Source: Brachyspira aalborgi
GTDB taxonomy: Bacteria > Spirochaetota > Brachyspiria > Brachyspirales > Brachyspiraceae
Assembly (NCBI RefSeq): GCF_008016455.1
Contig: NZ_SAXU01000001.1
Coordinates: 992,001 to 1,056,000 of the forward strand
Length of the DNA: 64,000 nucleotides
Direction of reading: 5' to 3'
Shown here: one piece after another, positions 42,343 through 51,651 of the stretch
Layout of the letters: every line of letters begins with the position of its first letter
Numbering within the stretch: position 1 is the first letter of the stretch
The notes under the pieces: model-generated
What the model saw: only the letters and a program-made list of their open reading frames with translations
Databases searched by the model: none
What the model was told of the DNA's origin: nothing
Made by a program: the position numbers and the translations under genes

Positions 42343-44763
42343 CTACTCTGAAATAGAATTATTATCAACCGTATCCGAATCTTCTTCTGTATAATCTTCT
42401 AAACTATCTTCATTATCAAAAGAATTATCATTTTCAGAAATTTCATTAATCGGATTTTCAGAATCCTCTTTTGTATTTTTTAAATCCTTATCGGAAATAA
42501 GATTTTTTATATCTTCCGCTCTTATGCTTAAATCCATTCTTCTTATAACGATTTTAGCGGTTTCTAAATCTACTCTATCTCCTAAAGAATTAAATAAAGT
42601 TATTTCGGCGTCTTCGTTTCTATATTGTTTCATTTCAAGAGTATAGCCTTCAAAATCAACCGCTTTTAATATTTTATTTTTTCCGTCATTTTCAATATCT
42701 ATAGTTGTGCCATCGGCTCTCTTTTCGTTTATAATAGTTCTTCCGTCTACATAATTTTGAGCGGTTGAAGTCCCTCCATCCGCATAAATATTAATCGTTT
42801 CTGTATTTCCTAAAATATCTTTTGTCACCGTTATAGTAGAGCCGTCAGCTTTAACCGTAGTCGTCACGCTGCTAGAATCCGCCGCAACCGCTTCGATTAT
42901 AGAGCTTGAATCTTTATTTAAAGTCGTAGTTTCTTTTGAGCCGTCTCTCCAAATTATCCTTTTTATTAAAGTTCCGTTTGGCATTTTTATTTCGCTTATA
43001 GTCTCTTCGGCTATAGTGTCGGTTATTATTGTTCCGTCAACTTTTTTCGTTATTACAGTAAAAGAGCCGTCATCGTTATAAGTTTTTGTTATTACGCTTC
43101 CGTCATCGGCTTTAACATTATAAGATAAATTTCCCTCTCCAGAACTTTTTGAATTTCTCTCTTCGACTCTTCCGTCTGGATAAACTATTTTCAAATTACT
43201 TATTCCGTCTTTATCTACAGTCGTAGTGCCTATGCTTCCGTCAATATAATTTGCAACTATCTTATAACTTCCATCTTCAATATTTTCAGTTTTAACGATT
43301 AAAGAGCCGTCAGTTTTCTTTATCTCCGTTATAATATTATCGTTTTCAGTTTTTCTATTTATAAAAGAGCCATCGGGATATAAAATATATTCGTAAATAT
43401 CTCCTTTAGCGGTTTTATAATTTATAGATTTTGAATTATCGGCAAAATAACTTTCTGTTTTTTTATCGCCGTTTTCAAAAATAATTTCAATCTCTCTTTT
43501 ACCGTAAGGATATAAAGTATCCGAAATCGTATAATCGTTTGAATACATTTTTATTTTTTCAAATTTTCCTTTTTCGTAAACTATTCTTATATCGTTTTCA
43601 AAAATAGTCTCTCTTATATAATCAAAATTCGGTGAAATATTTTCAGTCGTTGAGCTTCCGTCATTATTTTCGCTTATTCTATAATTATTCGTAAAAGGAA
43701 TAAATTTTATTGAATTATCGTTTGTCCTTATTAAAGATATAACTTTATCCAAAGAATCTTTTTGATAATAATCATCTCCGACATTTTTTAAAAATATTTC
43801 ATAAGATATTGCGGCGTTTGTTAAATCTCCCAAAGCTAAAAAAGTATGTCCCATATTAAGATAAGCGCTATAATATAAAGCGGAAGTATTATAAGAATCA
43901 AAAAATGCAATAGCGTTTGTAAAAACAATATTAGTGCCGTCAATAATCAAATCGGTAGTCGTTATAATATTCGTAAGGTTGCCTATAATTTCCAAATTAA
44001 AGTTTGTGTTATCTTCAAATATTACGGTTTTATTCGTAAAAAAATATTCGTTTGTAAAAGTATTCGTTATAATAATATTTGTAAATAAAGGTAATTTTGT
44101 AAAAGAATTATAAATATTTTTTTTATCTTTTGTTTGAATTAAATTTTCGCTCAAATCTTCGTTTAAATTCTCTTCAGAATTTTCTTCGTTAATTTCTTCT
44201 GTAATTTCTTCCAAATTATCATTATTTATATTATTTGAAGAATTATAATTTTCAATCAAATCTTCGCTTAAATTAAAATCTCCTATAAATACGGTATTTG
44301 TAACAACATTTTGCCAAATAGTAAATCCGTCTAAAATCTCTTCGTTTATATTTGACAAATAAAGAGAATATAATCTTTCCGCAGAACGATTATACCAAAT
44401 CAAAGCCTCGTTATAATTTTTTAATTGATAATAAGAGTTTGCTATATTATTGCAATAAGAATAAGAATCGTTTATATCAAAAGCAAGTTTATAATATTCG
44501 ATAGCGTTTTGATATTGCTTATCTTGAAAATAGCAAGCGCCAATATAATAATAAAGCATATCGTTTGTAGATAAAGGTCTTTTTTTCAAATATAAAAGAA
44601 ATGCCTCTCGAGATAGATTATATTTTTTTTGAAAAAATAATTTTTCGGCGTTTAAAAATTCTCTGTCTAAATTTATAGAATTTGTATTTAAATTTTTTAA
44701 ATCGGAATTTTGAGAAAATAAAAAATTAAAAAATACAATAAAAACTATAATAATTTTTTTCAT
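42343..44763 (-). CDS. Exported TPR protein with DGS-type beta repeats
   Basis: An 806-residue protein with a signal peptide (MKKIIIVFIVFFNFLFSQNS). Residues about 30-140 contain TPR units (MLYYYIGACYFQDKQYQNAI, YCNNIANSYYQLKNYNEAL). An acidic Glu/Asn stretch follows, then another TPR-like unit near ALYYSAYLNMGHTFLALGDL. From about residue 430 to 720 come many short beta units centred on DGS, DGT or DGR spaced about 10-14 residues apart (TTTVKADGSTITVTKD, NYVDGRTIINEKRADGTT). The tail is acidic. No enzyme motif is visible. It is probably a periplasmic or surface structural protein. Confidence 0.75.
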   Translation of the reverse strand: MKKIIIVFIVFFNFLFSQNSDLKNLNTNSINLDREFLNAEKLFFQKKYNLSREAFLLYLKKRPLSTNDMLYYYIGACYFQDKQYQNAIEYYKLAFDINDSYSYCNNIANSYYQLKNYNEALIWYNRSAERLYSLYLSNINEEILDGFTIWQNVVTNTVFIGDFNLSEDLIENYNSSNNINNDNLEEITEEINEENSEENLNEDLSENLIQTKDKKNIYNSFTKLPLFTNIIITNTFTNEYFFTNKTVIFEDNTNFNLEIIGNLTNIITTTDLIIDGTNIVFTNAIAFFDSYNTSALYYSAYLNMGHTFLALGDLTNAAISYEIFLKNVGDDYYQKDSLDKVISLIRTNDNSIKFIPFTNNYRISENNDGSSTTENISPNFDYIRETIFENDIRIVYEKGKFEKIKMYSNDYTISDTLYPYGKREIEIIFENGDKKTESYFADNSKSINYKTAKGDIYEYILYPDGSFINRKTENDNIITEIKKTDGSLIVKTENIEDGSYKIVANYIDGSIGTTTVDKDGISNLKIVYPDGRVEERNSKSSGEGNLSYNVKADDGSVITKTYNDDGSFTVITKKVDGTIITDTIAEETISEIKMPNGTLIKRIIWRDGSKETTTLNKDSSSIIEAVAADSSSVTTTVKADGSTITVTKDILGNTETINIYADGGTSTAQNYVDGRTIINEKRADGTTIDIENDGKNKILKAVDFEGYTLEMKQYRNEDAEITLFNSLGDRVDLETAKIVIRRMDLSIRAEDIKNLISDKDLKNTKEDSENPINEISENDNSFDNEDSLEDYTEEDSDTVDNNSISE

Positions 44764-44828
44764 AATATATCCTATTTAAATATTTTAAAAATTTAGTTTA
44801 TTAGTTTAAGCGAATATATTTAAAACTA

Positions 44829-45251
44829 TTAATTTTTTATATAGTCAAAATAATTATTAAACAGAGAAAATAAAATATACTCGCTATAGCCTCTAACTTT
44901 TTTTTCTTTATCCAAAACATCGTCTAAAAATTCAAAAGTATTCAAATTTGGATTTTCTATATAATATATTCTTTCTTTATTTAATAAATTAGGATTTTTT
45001 TTAAGCGCTCTTACAAGCGAAATTTCTTTTAATTTATTTTTTTTATCCTCTCTGCTATTATAATATGAAAATAATCTTTTTGATAAATCTTCAAATATAA
45101 TTTTATTATAAGTAATAGCTCTTCTAACATCCGTATCCAATTCTATACCTTTATTATTAAGCTCTCCGTTGAATAAAGCTATCGAAATCGCGGATTTTAT
45201 ATCGAGTATAGTCGCTTTTTCCTCTTTTATTTTGAATTTTTTACTCTGCAT
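44829..45251 (-). CDS. Protein of unknown function
   Basis: A 140-residue protein rich in Lys, Glu, Asn and Leu with no signal peptide or membrane segment. The sequence is mainly predicted helix (ILDIKSAISIALFNGELNN, IIFEDLSKRLFSYYNSREDK, RGYSEYILFSLFNNYFDYI). I recognise no family. It lies 65 bases upstream of the TPR/DGS gene, in the same direction, and may be co-transcribed with it. Confidence 0.6.
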   Translation of the reverse strand: MQSKKFKIKEEKATILDIKSAISIALFNGELNNKGIELDTDVRRAITYNKIIFEDLSKRLFSYYNSREDKKNKLKEISLVRALKKNPNLLNKERIYYIENPNLNTFEFLDDVLDKEKKVRGYSEYILFSLFNNYFDYIKN

Positions 45252-45303
45252 AAAATTAAATATACGCCTTTAAATATGGTAATCGGCAATTATACAATTT
45301 AGA

Positions 45304-45329
45304 AAACAAGGGGTTGCAACCCCTTGTTT
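45304..45329. repeat. Perfect 26-bp palindrome
   Basis: AAACAAGGGGTTG (45304-45316) is followed directly by its exact reverse complement CAACCCCTTGTTT (45317-45329). It lies in the 386-base gap 45252-45637 and is related to the element at 41413-41436. Confidence 0.9.
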
Positions 45330-45410
45330 ATACAATTTAAATATAATTCCGTTATGTTAATATATCGACAATAGAAATATTTTAATTAGACATTTTGATT
45401 GAAATAAAAT

Positions 45411-45488
45411 CGTCATTGAAGTAAAAATTTATCATTAATGAAGTAATATATTTATAGTTAATTGCTTCGGCAGAGCCTCATAATGATG
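45411..45488. repeat. Degenerate palindromic repeat
   Basis: CGTCATTGAAG at one end and CATAATGATGAAG at the other contain inverted CGTCATT/AATGATG. GAAGTAAT and ATTGCTTC are an inner inverted pair with one wobble. It is the same family as 1696-1811. Just beyond it, 45538-45557 repeats 20 bases found at 25367-25386. Confidence 0.55.
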
Positions 45489-45637
45489 AAGAAATAAATT
45501 TTCATTGCAATCCGAACAGAGTGATGTGTGGTAATACACATTTAAAAAGTTAATTTTAAAAACAAAAATTTAAGGTTTCTGTTGATAAAAATTATACAAG
45601 AAAAAATATTTAATAAAACAAATTATAAAGTTTGCAA

Positions 45638-48600
45638 TCAATCCTTATAATTAATCTTCACAAGCTTCAAATCTGCAGAAACCATAAACAAACAAGGCAA
45701 AAGTATCAAAGTTAAAAGAGAAGCGAATAAAAGTCCGTAAGCTAAAGCCATAACTATTGGAACGATTAAATCCGCTCTTCCGCCTATTCCATAAACTGTT
45801 GGAAGAAGTCCAAATATTGTTGTAATAGTAGTTAAAAATATCGCTCTAAATCTTTCGCTCGCTCCTTCAACTACGGCGTTAAACACATCTTTTTTATCTT
45901 TTATATTTCCGTTTTCAATTATTCTATTAATCAAATCAATCATTATTATTCCGTTATTAACGACAACGCCCGCAAGCCCGACTATTCCAACTCCGCCTAC
46001 AAAAGACATTGGCATTTTATGAATAGCAAAAGCTAAAATTACTCCGATTATTCCAAAAGGTATTATTCCAAGTATCATTAAAGGCTGAACGAATTTATTG
46101 AATTGAAGCAATAGAACGACATAAATCGCAATTATTGCAAATAAATATCCCCAAGCAAGTCCGATTATAGAACCGCTCGTTTCCTTTACCTCGCCCGAAA
46201 AATCTACGCTTATTCCTGGATAATCTTTCGATATCGAATTAAAATAATCTTTCATAATATACATTACCTGCAAAGCCGTATTCTCTCCTTGAATAATATC
46301 TGCCGTCATAGTTATAGATTTTTTGCCGTTATAATGCATAATGCTTGATTTATTATTTGTAATTTGAATCGTAGCTATATCTTTTAAATATATTAATCTT
46401 CCATAAGTGTTTGGAATAAGAAGATTATATAAAGTATTTGTATTATGAGTATATTTTTCGTTCAATTTAACTCTAAAATCTAATCTATTATCAAACTGCT
46501 GAATTGAAGTCGCCACTATTCCCGAATAAACCGCTCTTAATTCTCTTGCTGCAATTGAAACATTTAAACCAAGTTCCGCCATTTTATCGTAATTAAATAT
46601 AACTCTTAATTCTTCCTCGCCTATTTTATCGTCATCGTCATAATTTATTACTCCGCTTAAAGATAATAATTTTTCTTTCATTTTATTTTTTACTTCTTGC
46701 GCCTTCAAAGTGTCGTTTCCAATTATTTTTATATCAATCGCTTTGCCTGGATTTATTACAAGTTTTGTATTAATTGTTAAAAGTTCCAATTCTTCTTTAA
46801 TTTTGCTTTTGTCTATCGCAAAATTCAAATCGTCAATTATATCGAAAGCCGTTTTTTCTCTATTATTTGCAGGGACTAAATATATCATAGTTCCCGCTAA
46901 ATTATTTAATTCTTCCGATATTTCAACGCTATTTTTATCAAGTTGTTTTCCCGCTAAACTATAAACCGCTATTAAATCTTTATTGTCAATCGTTTCGTAA
47001 ATTATATTTTCAATTTTAGATAAATATTCTTTAGTTTTATAAATTGAGCTTCCGATTCCCGTATTTATATTTATAACTATTACATCGGCGCTTGTATCGT
47101 AAACCAAAGTAAATTTTGAAAATATAGATTTTGAAATCATAATTGAAAATATTAAAATCGCTATAAAAAGTATAATTATTAAATATCTTATTTTAAGCGT
47201 AAAAGTTAATAATTTTTTAAAAGGAATTTTTAATATATTAAATAATTTATCTTTATCGAAGTCCAAAGGATTTTTCTTTTTATGCACTTTATAAATTATA
47301 GCGTCCATTCCCGTTAAAGTTTTCAAATTGTCTTTCGTTATTAAATTATTCGGAAGCAAAAGAATCGCTTGAAAAATGCTCGTAATTAAAGCGACTATAA
47401 CAACTTTAGGATATTGATTAATTAATCTTCCCATAGTTCCCGAAACAAAAATCATAGGAGTAAATGCGGCTACAGTCGTTAAAGTTGAAACTAACATCGG
47501 CATAAAAACTTCTCCAACGGCGCTTTTTGTCGCATCCAAACCTTTAAATCCTTTTTGATGATAATTAAAAATATTTTCAGAGACGACTATAGAATTATCG
47601 ACTATCATTCCTAAAACGGTTATTATTCCCGCTAAAGATATTGTATTAAAAGTTATATTTGAATATTTCATGTATATCATAGAAACCGATATAACTATTA
47701 TCATTCCAAGCGAAGTAAAAATTGCGCTTTTGAAATCTAAAAATATTATAAGTATTAAAAATATTATTACAAATCCGCCTGCAATATTTGAAGTTACGGC
47801 ATTTAAAAGGTCGTTTATTGTTCTTGAATTATTTCCCATTACGGAAATTTCTATATTTTCTGGTATAATATTTTTATTTTCTTCTAAAAATTTATTTACA
47901 TTATTTATAGTTTTTATTATATCGGCATCTTCTTTTTTGATTATATTAATAGAATATCCGTCCGTTTTATTTACTCTCATAAACACATTTTTTTTGGCGA
48001 AAAATTCTTTAACTTCGGCGACATCCGAAAGTCTAACGGGCTTTCCGTTAAAAATAGAGCGAATTATAAGATTTGTAATCGATAAAGGATTTTCAAATTG
48101 TCCCGTTGTCACTAAAAGTTTATTTTTCTTGTCTATATTATCGTATTCTGTAGGCTTAATGCTTCCGCTTGTAGAACGAATATTTCTTAAAGATAAAGCC
48201 TGAATTATTTCGGTTAATGAAATATAATATTCTCTTAATTTATAAGGATTTGCAATTATTTGAATTTCTGGCTCACTTCTGCCATAAACTTCAATATTTG
48301 CAACTCCATCAACATATTTTAATTCTCTTTCAAGTTTTTTTGATATATCGTAAAGTTCTTTTTCGTCTCCTTCAATTCCTTCTTTGAAATGAATTCCCAA
48401 ATTATAAATAGGCATTTTATCGGCGTTAGCTTCTATAATTTTTATTTCTTGAATATCTCTTGAAACATTTGGCGCATTTTGAATCTTTCTAAATATTTCG
48501 TCTTTAACGGGGCGAGTATCTTTAAGTTCCATATCAATTCTTATAGTAAGTATTCCCGCATTTTCAACTATAAGAGAATAAAATTCATCAATTCCCGCTA

Positions 48601-48823
48601 TCGTTTGAAGTTCGTCTTCTATAGGAATCATCGCATTTTGCTCTACATCTTCGGGCGAAGCGCCAGGATAAATAATTTGAACTACAATAACATCGAAATC
48701 GGTTGAAGGGAAAGCCTCTTTTTTTATATTAATAAAAGCGTAAACTCCTAACGCTAAAGTAATTATTATAATAACATTAACCAATAATCTATTTTTAGCG
48801 AATATTTCAATTATTTTATTCAT
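45638..48823 (-). CDS. RND-family efflux transporter (AcrB/HAE1-like)
   Basis: A 1061-residue inner-membrane pump. The N-terminal helix (NRLLVNVIIIITLALGVYAF) and the first porter segment YPGASPEDVEQNAMIPIEDE are typical. Twelve membrane segments occur in two halves. The proton-relay aspartate lies in ITVLGMIVDNSIVVSENI, and AGVVVNNGIIMIDLIN is the matching helix in the second half. It exports hydrophobic compounds through a TolC-type channel; substrates cannot be inferred. A tolC-like gene lies 57 bases upstream in the same direction. The membrane-fusion (HlyD-like) adaptor usually encoded with them is absent from this window. Confidence 0.93.
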   Translation of the reverse strand: MNKIIEIFAKNRLLVNVIIIITLALGVYAFINIKKEAFPSTDFDVIVVQIIYPGASPEDVEQNAMIPIEDELQTIAGIDEFYSLIVENAGILTIRIDMELKDTRPVKDEIFRKIQNAPNVSRDIQEIKIIEANADKMPIYNLGIHFKEGIEGDEKELYDISKKLERELKYVDGVANIEVYGRSEPEIQIIANPYKLREYYISLTEIIQALSLRNIRSTSGSIKPTEYDNIDKKNKLLVTTGQFENPLSITNLIIRSIFNGKPVRLSDVAEVKEFFAKKNVFMRVNKTDGYSINIIKKEDADIIKTINNVNKFLEENKNIIPENIEISVMGNNSRTINDLLNAVTSNIAGGFVIIFLILIIFLDFKSAIFTSLGMIIVISVSMIYMKYSNITFNTISLAGIITVLGMIVDNSIVVSENIFNYHQKGFKGLDATKSAVGEVFMPMLVSTLTTVAAFTPMIFVSGTMGRLINQYPKVVIVALITSIFQAILLLPNNLITKDNLKTLTGMDAIIYKVHKKKNPLDFDKDKLFNILKIPFKKLLTFTLKIRYLIIILFIAILIFSIMISKSIFSKFTLVYDTSADVIVININTGIGSSIYKTKEYLSKIENIIYETIDNKDLIAVYSLAGKQLDKNSVEISEELNNLAGTMIYLVPANNREKTAFDIIDDLNFAIDKSKIKEELELLTINTKLVINPGKAIDIKIIGNDTLKAQEVKNKMKEKLLSLSGVINYDDDDKIGEEELRVIFNYDKMAELGLNVSIAARELRAVYSGIVATSIQQFDNRLDFRVKLNEKYTHNTNTLYNLLIPNTYGRLIYLKDIATIQITNNKSSIMHYNGKKSITMTADIIQGENTALQVMYIMKDYFNSISKDYPGISVDFSGEVKETSGSIIGLAWGYLFAIIAIYVVLLLQFNKFVQPLMILGIIPFGIIGVILAFAIHKMPMSFVGGVGIVGLAGVVVNNGIIMIDLINRIIENGNIKDKKDVFNAVVEGASERFRAIFLTTITTIFGLLPTVYGIGGRADLIVPIVMALAYGLLFASLLTLILLPCLFMVSADLKLVKINYKD

Positions 48824-48880
48824 TTTTTATTCCTCATTATTATTTATTTAAATTAAAAAATATTAAAAATTAAATCATAA

Positions 48881-50359
48881 TCATTCCATCATAACTAAAG
48901 AATTATAATCCATAACAGTTCTTATTATAGAATATTCCAAATTAAGAGTTTCCGCTCTCGCTTTTGCAAGTTCAAGTTTAGAGTTAATAATTTCGTCAAT
49001 CGAAATTCTACCTTGTTTAAATTTTTCGTTTTGAGTATTGATTTTTGAAACTATAGCGTTTATCTCTCGTTTTTTAATCTCAAGCATTTTTTTATAAGAT
49101 TGAAATTCATCGTAATATATTCCAATTTGAATTTCGTAATCTCTATTAACTCTTTCATAATCTGCAGAAACTGCATTTAAAGAAGCGTAAGCGTCCATCA
49201 TTTTTGCCTTTGCATCTCGTCCGCCTATTGGATAAGAAAACATAAGTCCGACAAAATAATTTAAATTAGTCATACTTGCAAAAGAATTAAAAAATCCGTT
49301 ATCGTCTAAAGCCGAAAGAGAAAGATTGCCGACAATAGACAAATCGGGCATAGAATTATTTTTTATAATCGTCATTCCATATTCCGCTCTTAATTTTAAT
49401 TGATGAGCCATTTGTCCTTGAATACTTTCTAAAAAAGGAACGGTTTCTATTTTAGCGTTCATAGAATTTTTAAGAGTATTATTCCAATCTCTTTCGCTTG
49501 GAATAGTATTCGTTTCGGGTATAAAAAATCTTATATTTCTTAAAACTTTTTTTAATACAATTTCTGCTTCGTCTCTCGCTTCAATATATTTTAAAGTTTG
49601 TCTTATAGCGTTTTGATAAGAATCGTTATCTATTACTCCGTTTGTATATCCTCTTTTTGCTCGATTTTCAAAATCTTTCGCTCCTTTAATCATATCGTTA
49701 TAAAATGAAACTAATTTTCTCGTCATTATCCATTGATAATAAAGTTTTCTATAAGAATTTAAAACTGAATTATCGTCAATCATTCTTTTTAATTTCGCTA
49801 TTGTTAATTGATATTCCGCGTCTTTTATCGGATATCTGTCTAATTTGCCGAAAAAATCTCTCAATATAGGCTGCGCAATTTCAATTTTTATACTTGGAGA
49901 ATAATATTTAAAATTATTTGTTCTTAAACTTGGCAAAACCATTTTTTGACCAGCAGTAAAAGGAAATGATATATTACCGCTATCGAAATCTCCAAAATAA
50001 CCGTCATGCTGAATCTTTACCGCCCATCTCGTGCCTGAATATGGAATAAGTCCGCTAAATCCCGCTCCGATTCTAAAACCGTTATAACGAAAAGTCGACT
50101 GAGGAAAAATAACATATTGCTCGAAATAGTTTTGCGTTCCGATAGCTCCAGCCTGCAAATCAAATTTTACATCTCCGCTGCTTTTAGCTCTAATCAAATC
50201 ATTATATGCATTGCTTTCGGTAGAAGCGGTTAATTTCATTTCGGGAATTAAAGATTCTATTCTTTCCATATATTTATCGTAAGTTAAAATAGTTTCTCTT
50301 CTTTGGGCAAAAACGGAAGAATAAATAGCAAACAAAATTATTATAATTTTAGTTAACAT
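48881..50359 (-). CDS. TolC-family outer-membrane efflux protein
   Basis: A protein of about 492 residues with a signal peptide (LTKIIIILFAIYSSVFAQ). It consists of two repeats of long coiled-coil helices with short beta strands, as in TolC. ESNAYNDLIRAKSSGDVKFD and the C-terminal KINTQNEKFKQGRISIDEII and LELAKARAETLNLEYSIIR fit the OEP pattern. It forms the exit duct in the outer membrane for the RND pump encoded next. ATG at 50359 is chosen for the AGGTG upstream; GTG at 50368 lies inside that site. Confidence 0.88.
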   Translation of the reverse strand: MLTKIIIILFAIYSSVFAQRRETILTYDKYMERIESLIPEMKLTASTESNAYNDLIRAKSSGDVKFDLQAGAIGTQNYFEQYVIFPQSTFRYNGFRIGAGFSGLIPYSGTRWAVKIQHDGYFGDFDSGNISFPFTAGQKMVLPSLRTNNFKYYSPSIKIEIAQPILRDFFGKLDRYPIKDAEYQLTIAKLKRMIDDNSVLNSYRKLYYQWIMTRKLVSFYNDMIKGAKDFENRAKRGYTNGVIDNDSYQNAIRQTLKYIEARDEAEIVLKKVLRNIRFFIPETNTIPSERDWNNTLKNSMNAKIETVPFLESIQGQMAHQLKLRAEYGMTIIKNNSMPDLSIVGNLSLSALDDNGFFNSFASMTNLNYFVGLMFSYPIGGRDAKAKMMDAYASLNAVSADYERVNRDYEIQIGIYYDEFQSYKKMLEIKKREINAIVSKINTQNEKFKQGRISIDEIINSKLELAKARAETLNLEYSIIRTVMDYNSLVMME

Positions 50360-50494
50360 AATAAACACCTATTTAAGATTATTATATTTTAATATTTTTT
50401 TATATAAAAATCAATTGTTTTTAAAATAGAATTTATAAAAAATTATTGAATTATTTACTGACGCGTTAAAAAATATATAGCTATACTTAATTTA

Positions 50495-50521
50495 TAATTA
50501 TTTCGATAACTGAAATAATTA
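50495..50521. promoter_or_regulatory. Inverted repeat in the tolC/ricT divergent region
   Basis: TAATTATTTC (50495-50504) and GAAATAATTA (50512-50521) are exact inverses around GATAACT. It lies within the 306-base gap 50360-50665 between divergent genes, so it could be an operator. No regulator gene is adjacent. The rest of the gap is AT-rich with no other feature that I can defend. Confidence 0.5.
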
Positions 50522-50665
50522 CGGTTATTATATAAAATTTCATTTACTATATTAAGCGTTACAATAAATTATCTTTTAAAATATCACTTGCAATAATATT
50601 AACTTATAAATAAAATATAATATCTTTAAATTATTTCAAGTATATTTAAGTAATGGAGAAGTTTA

Positions 50666-51622
50666 ATGATAAAAAATATAGCTCATATAAAATTTAGAGA
50701 TTCTAATATTGGAAAATTTGAACATTTGCATATAAAAGATGTAAAAGTAAAAGATAATTGCGTTATAGAAACTGACGATGGAATAGAATTGGGAAATGTA
50801 ATTAATTTTGAAGATGTGGATTTGGATTTATTAAATAAAATTGACGAAGAAACTCATAAAGTTGAAGACAACGAAGATAATAATATAGAAGGCGAAGATG
50901 TATCCGAAGAAATTAAAAATATGGTTGATAAAGAAACCCATCATAAAAATCATAGAAATAAAAATAAAATATTTAATATAATTAGAATAGCGGACGAAAA
51001 CGATATAGAACAGTTTAATATAAATAAAAAAGATTCTATAGAAGCTTTAAAAATATGCAAAGAAAAAGTAATTAATCATAACTTGGATTTAAAACTTATA
51101 AGTTCTTATTATTTTTTAGACAGGGCAAAATTATTATTTGAATTTATCGCAGAAGAGAGAGTAGATTTTAGAGAGTTAGTAAAAGATTTGGCTTCTCATT
51201 TCAAAATAAGAATCGAATTAAGACAGATAGGAGTTAGAGATGAAGCGAGAGCAATCGGTGGATGCGGAATTTGCGGAAGAGAATTATGTTGCAGAGTAAA
51301 GAGGAGCAAATTTGAAACGATAACAATAAAAATGGCTAAAGAACAGAGTATTCTCTTAAACACGATGAAAATATCGGGACAATGCGGAAGATTAATGTGT
51401 TGTTTGGCGCATGAATATGACGCTTATTGTTGTTTGAAAAAAGATTTGCCTAAAGTTGGAACAAAATTAATATTTAATAGCGTCCATGCAATGATAAAAG
51501 ATTTAAATCCTTTGAGTAAAAAAATAATGATAGAAACCGAAGATAAAAGAATAATTTATATAAATGTTCATGATTTGAAAAATAAAAACGGTTCTTTGGT
51601 AGCAAATATAAAAACCGAATAA
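50666..51622 (+). CDS. PSP1-domain protein (RicT/YaaT-like)
   Basis: A 318-residue cytosolic protein. The PSP1 core is recognised by CGICGRELCCRVKRSKFETI and SGQCGRLMCCLAHEYDAYCC, which hold the conserved cysteines that in the B. subtilis RicA-RicF-RicT complex bind iron-sulfur clusters, and by FREL and LRQIGVRDEARAIGGCG. In this protein an acidic linker (about 60-100) splits the N-terminal part. Homologues help RNase Y-dependent mRNA maturation; the partners are not in the window. GGAGAAG precedes the ATG. trpS follows after 29 bases. Confidence 0.9.
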   Translation: MIKNIAHIKFRDSNIGKFEHLHIKDVKVKDNCVIETDDGIELGNVINFEDVDLDLLNKIDEETHKVEDNEDNNIEGEDVSEEIKNMVDKETHHKNHRNKNKIFNIIRIADENDIEQFNINKKDSIEALKICKEKVINHNLDLKLISSYYFLDRAKLLFEFIAEERVDFRELVKDLASHFKIRIELRQIGVRDEARAIGGCGICGRELCCRVKRSKFETITIKMAKEQSILLNTMKISGQCGRLMCCLAHEYDAYCCLKKDLPKVGTKLIFNSVHAMIKDLNPLSKKIMIETEDKRIIYINVHDLKNKNGSLVANIKTE

Positions 51623-51651
51623 AATTTTATTTAATTAAACGAGGTTATAAA

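Noticed and set aside
47670-48203. 177-codon antisense frame within the RND pump gene
   Set aside because: It is opposite highly conserved RND sequence, without promoter or ribosome site. It is a shadow of hydrophobic codons.
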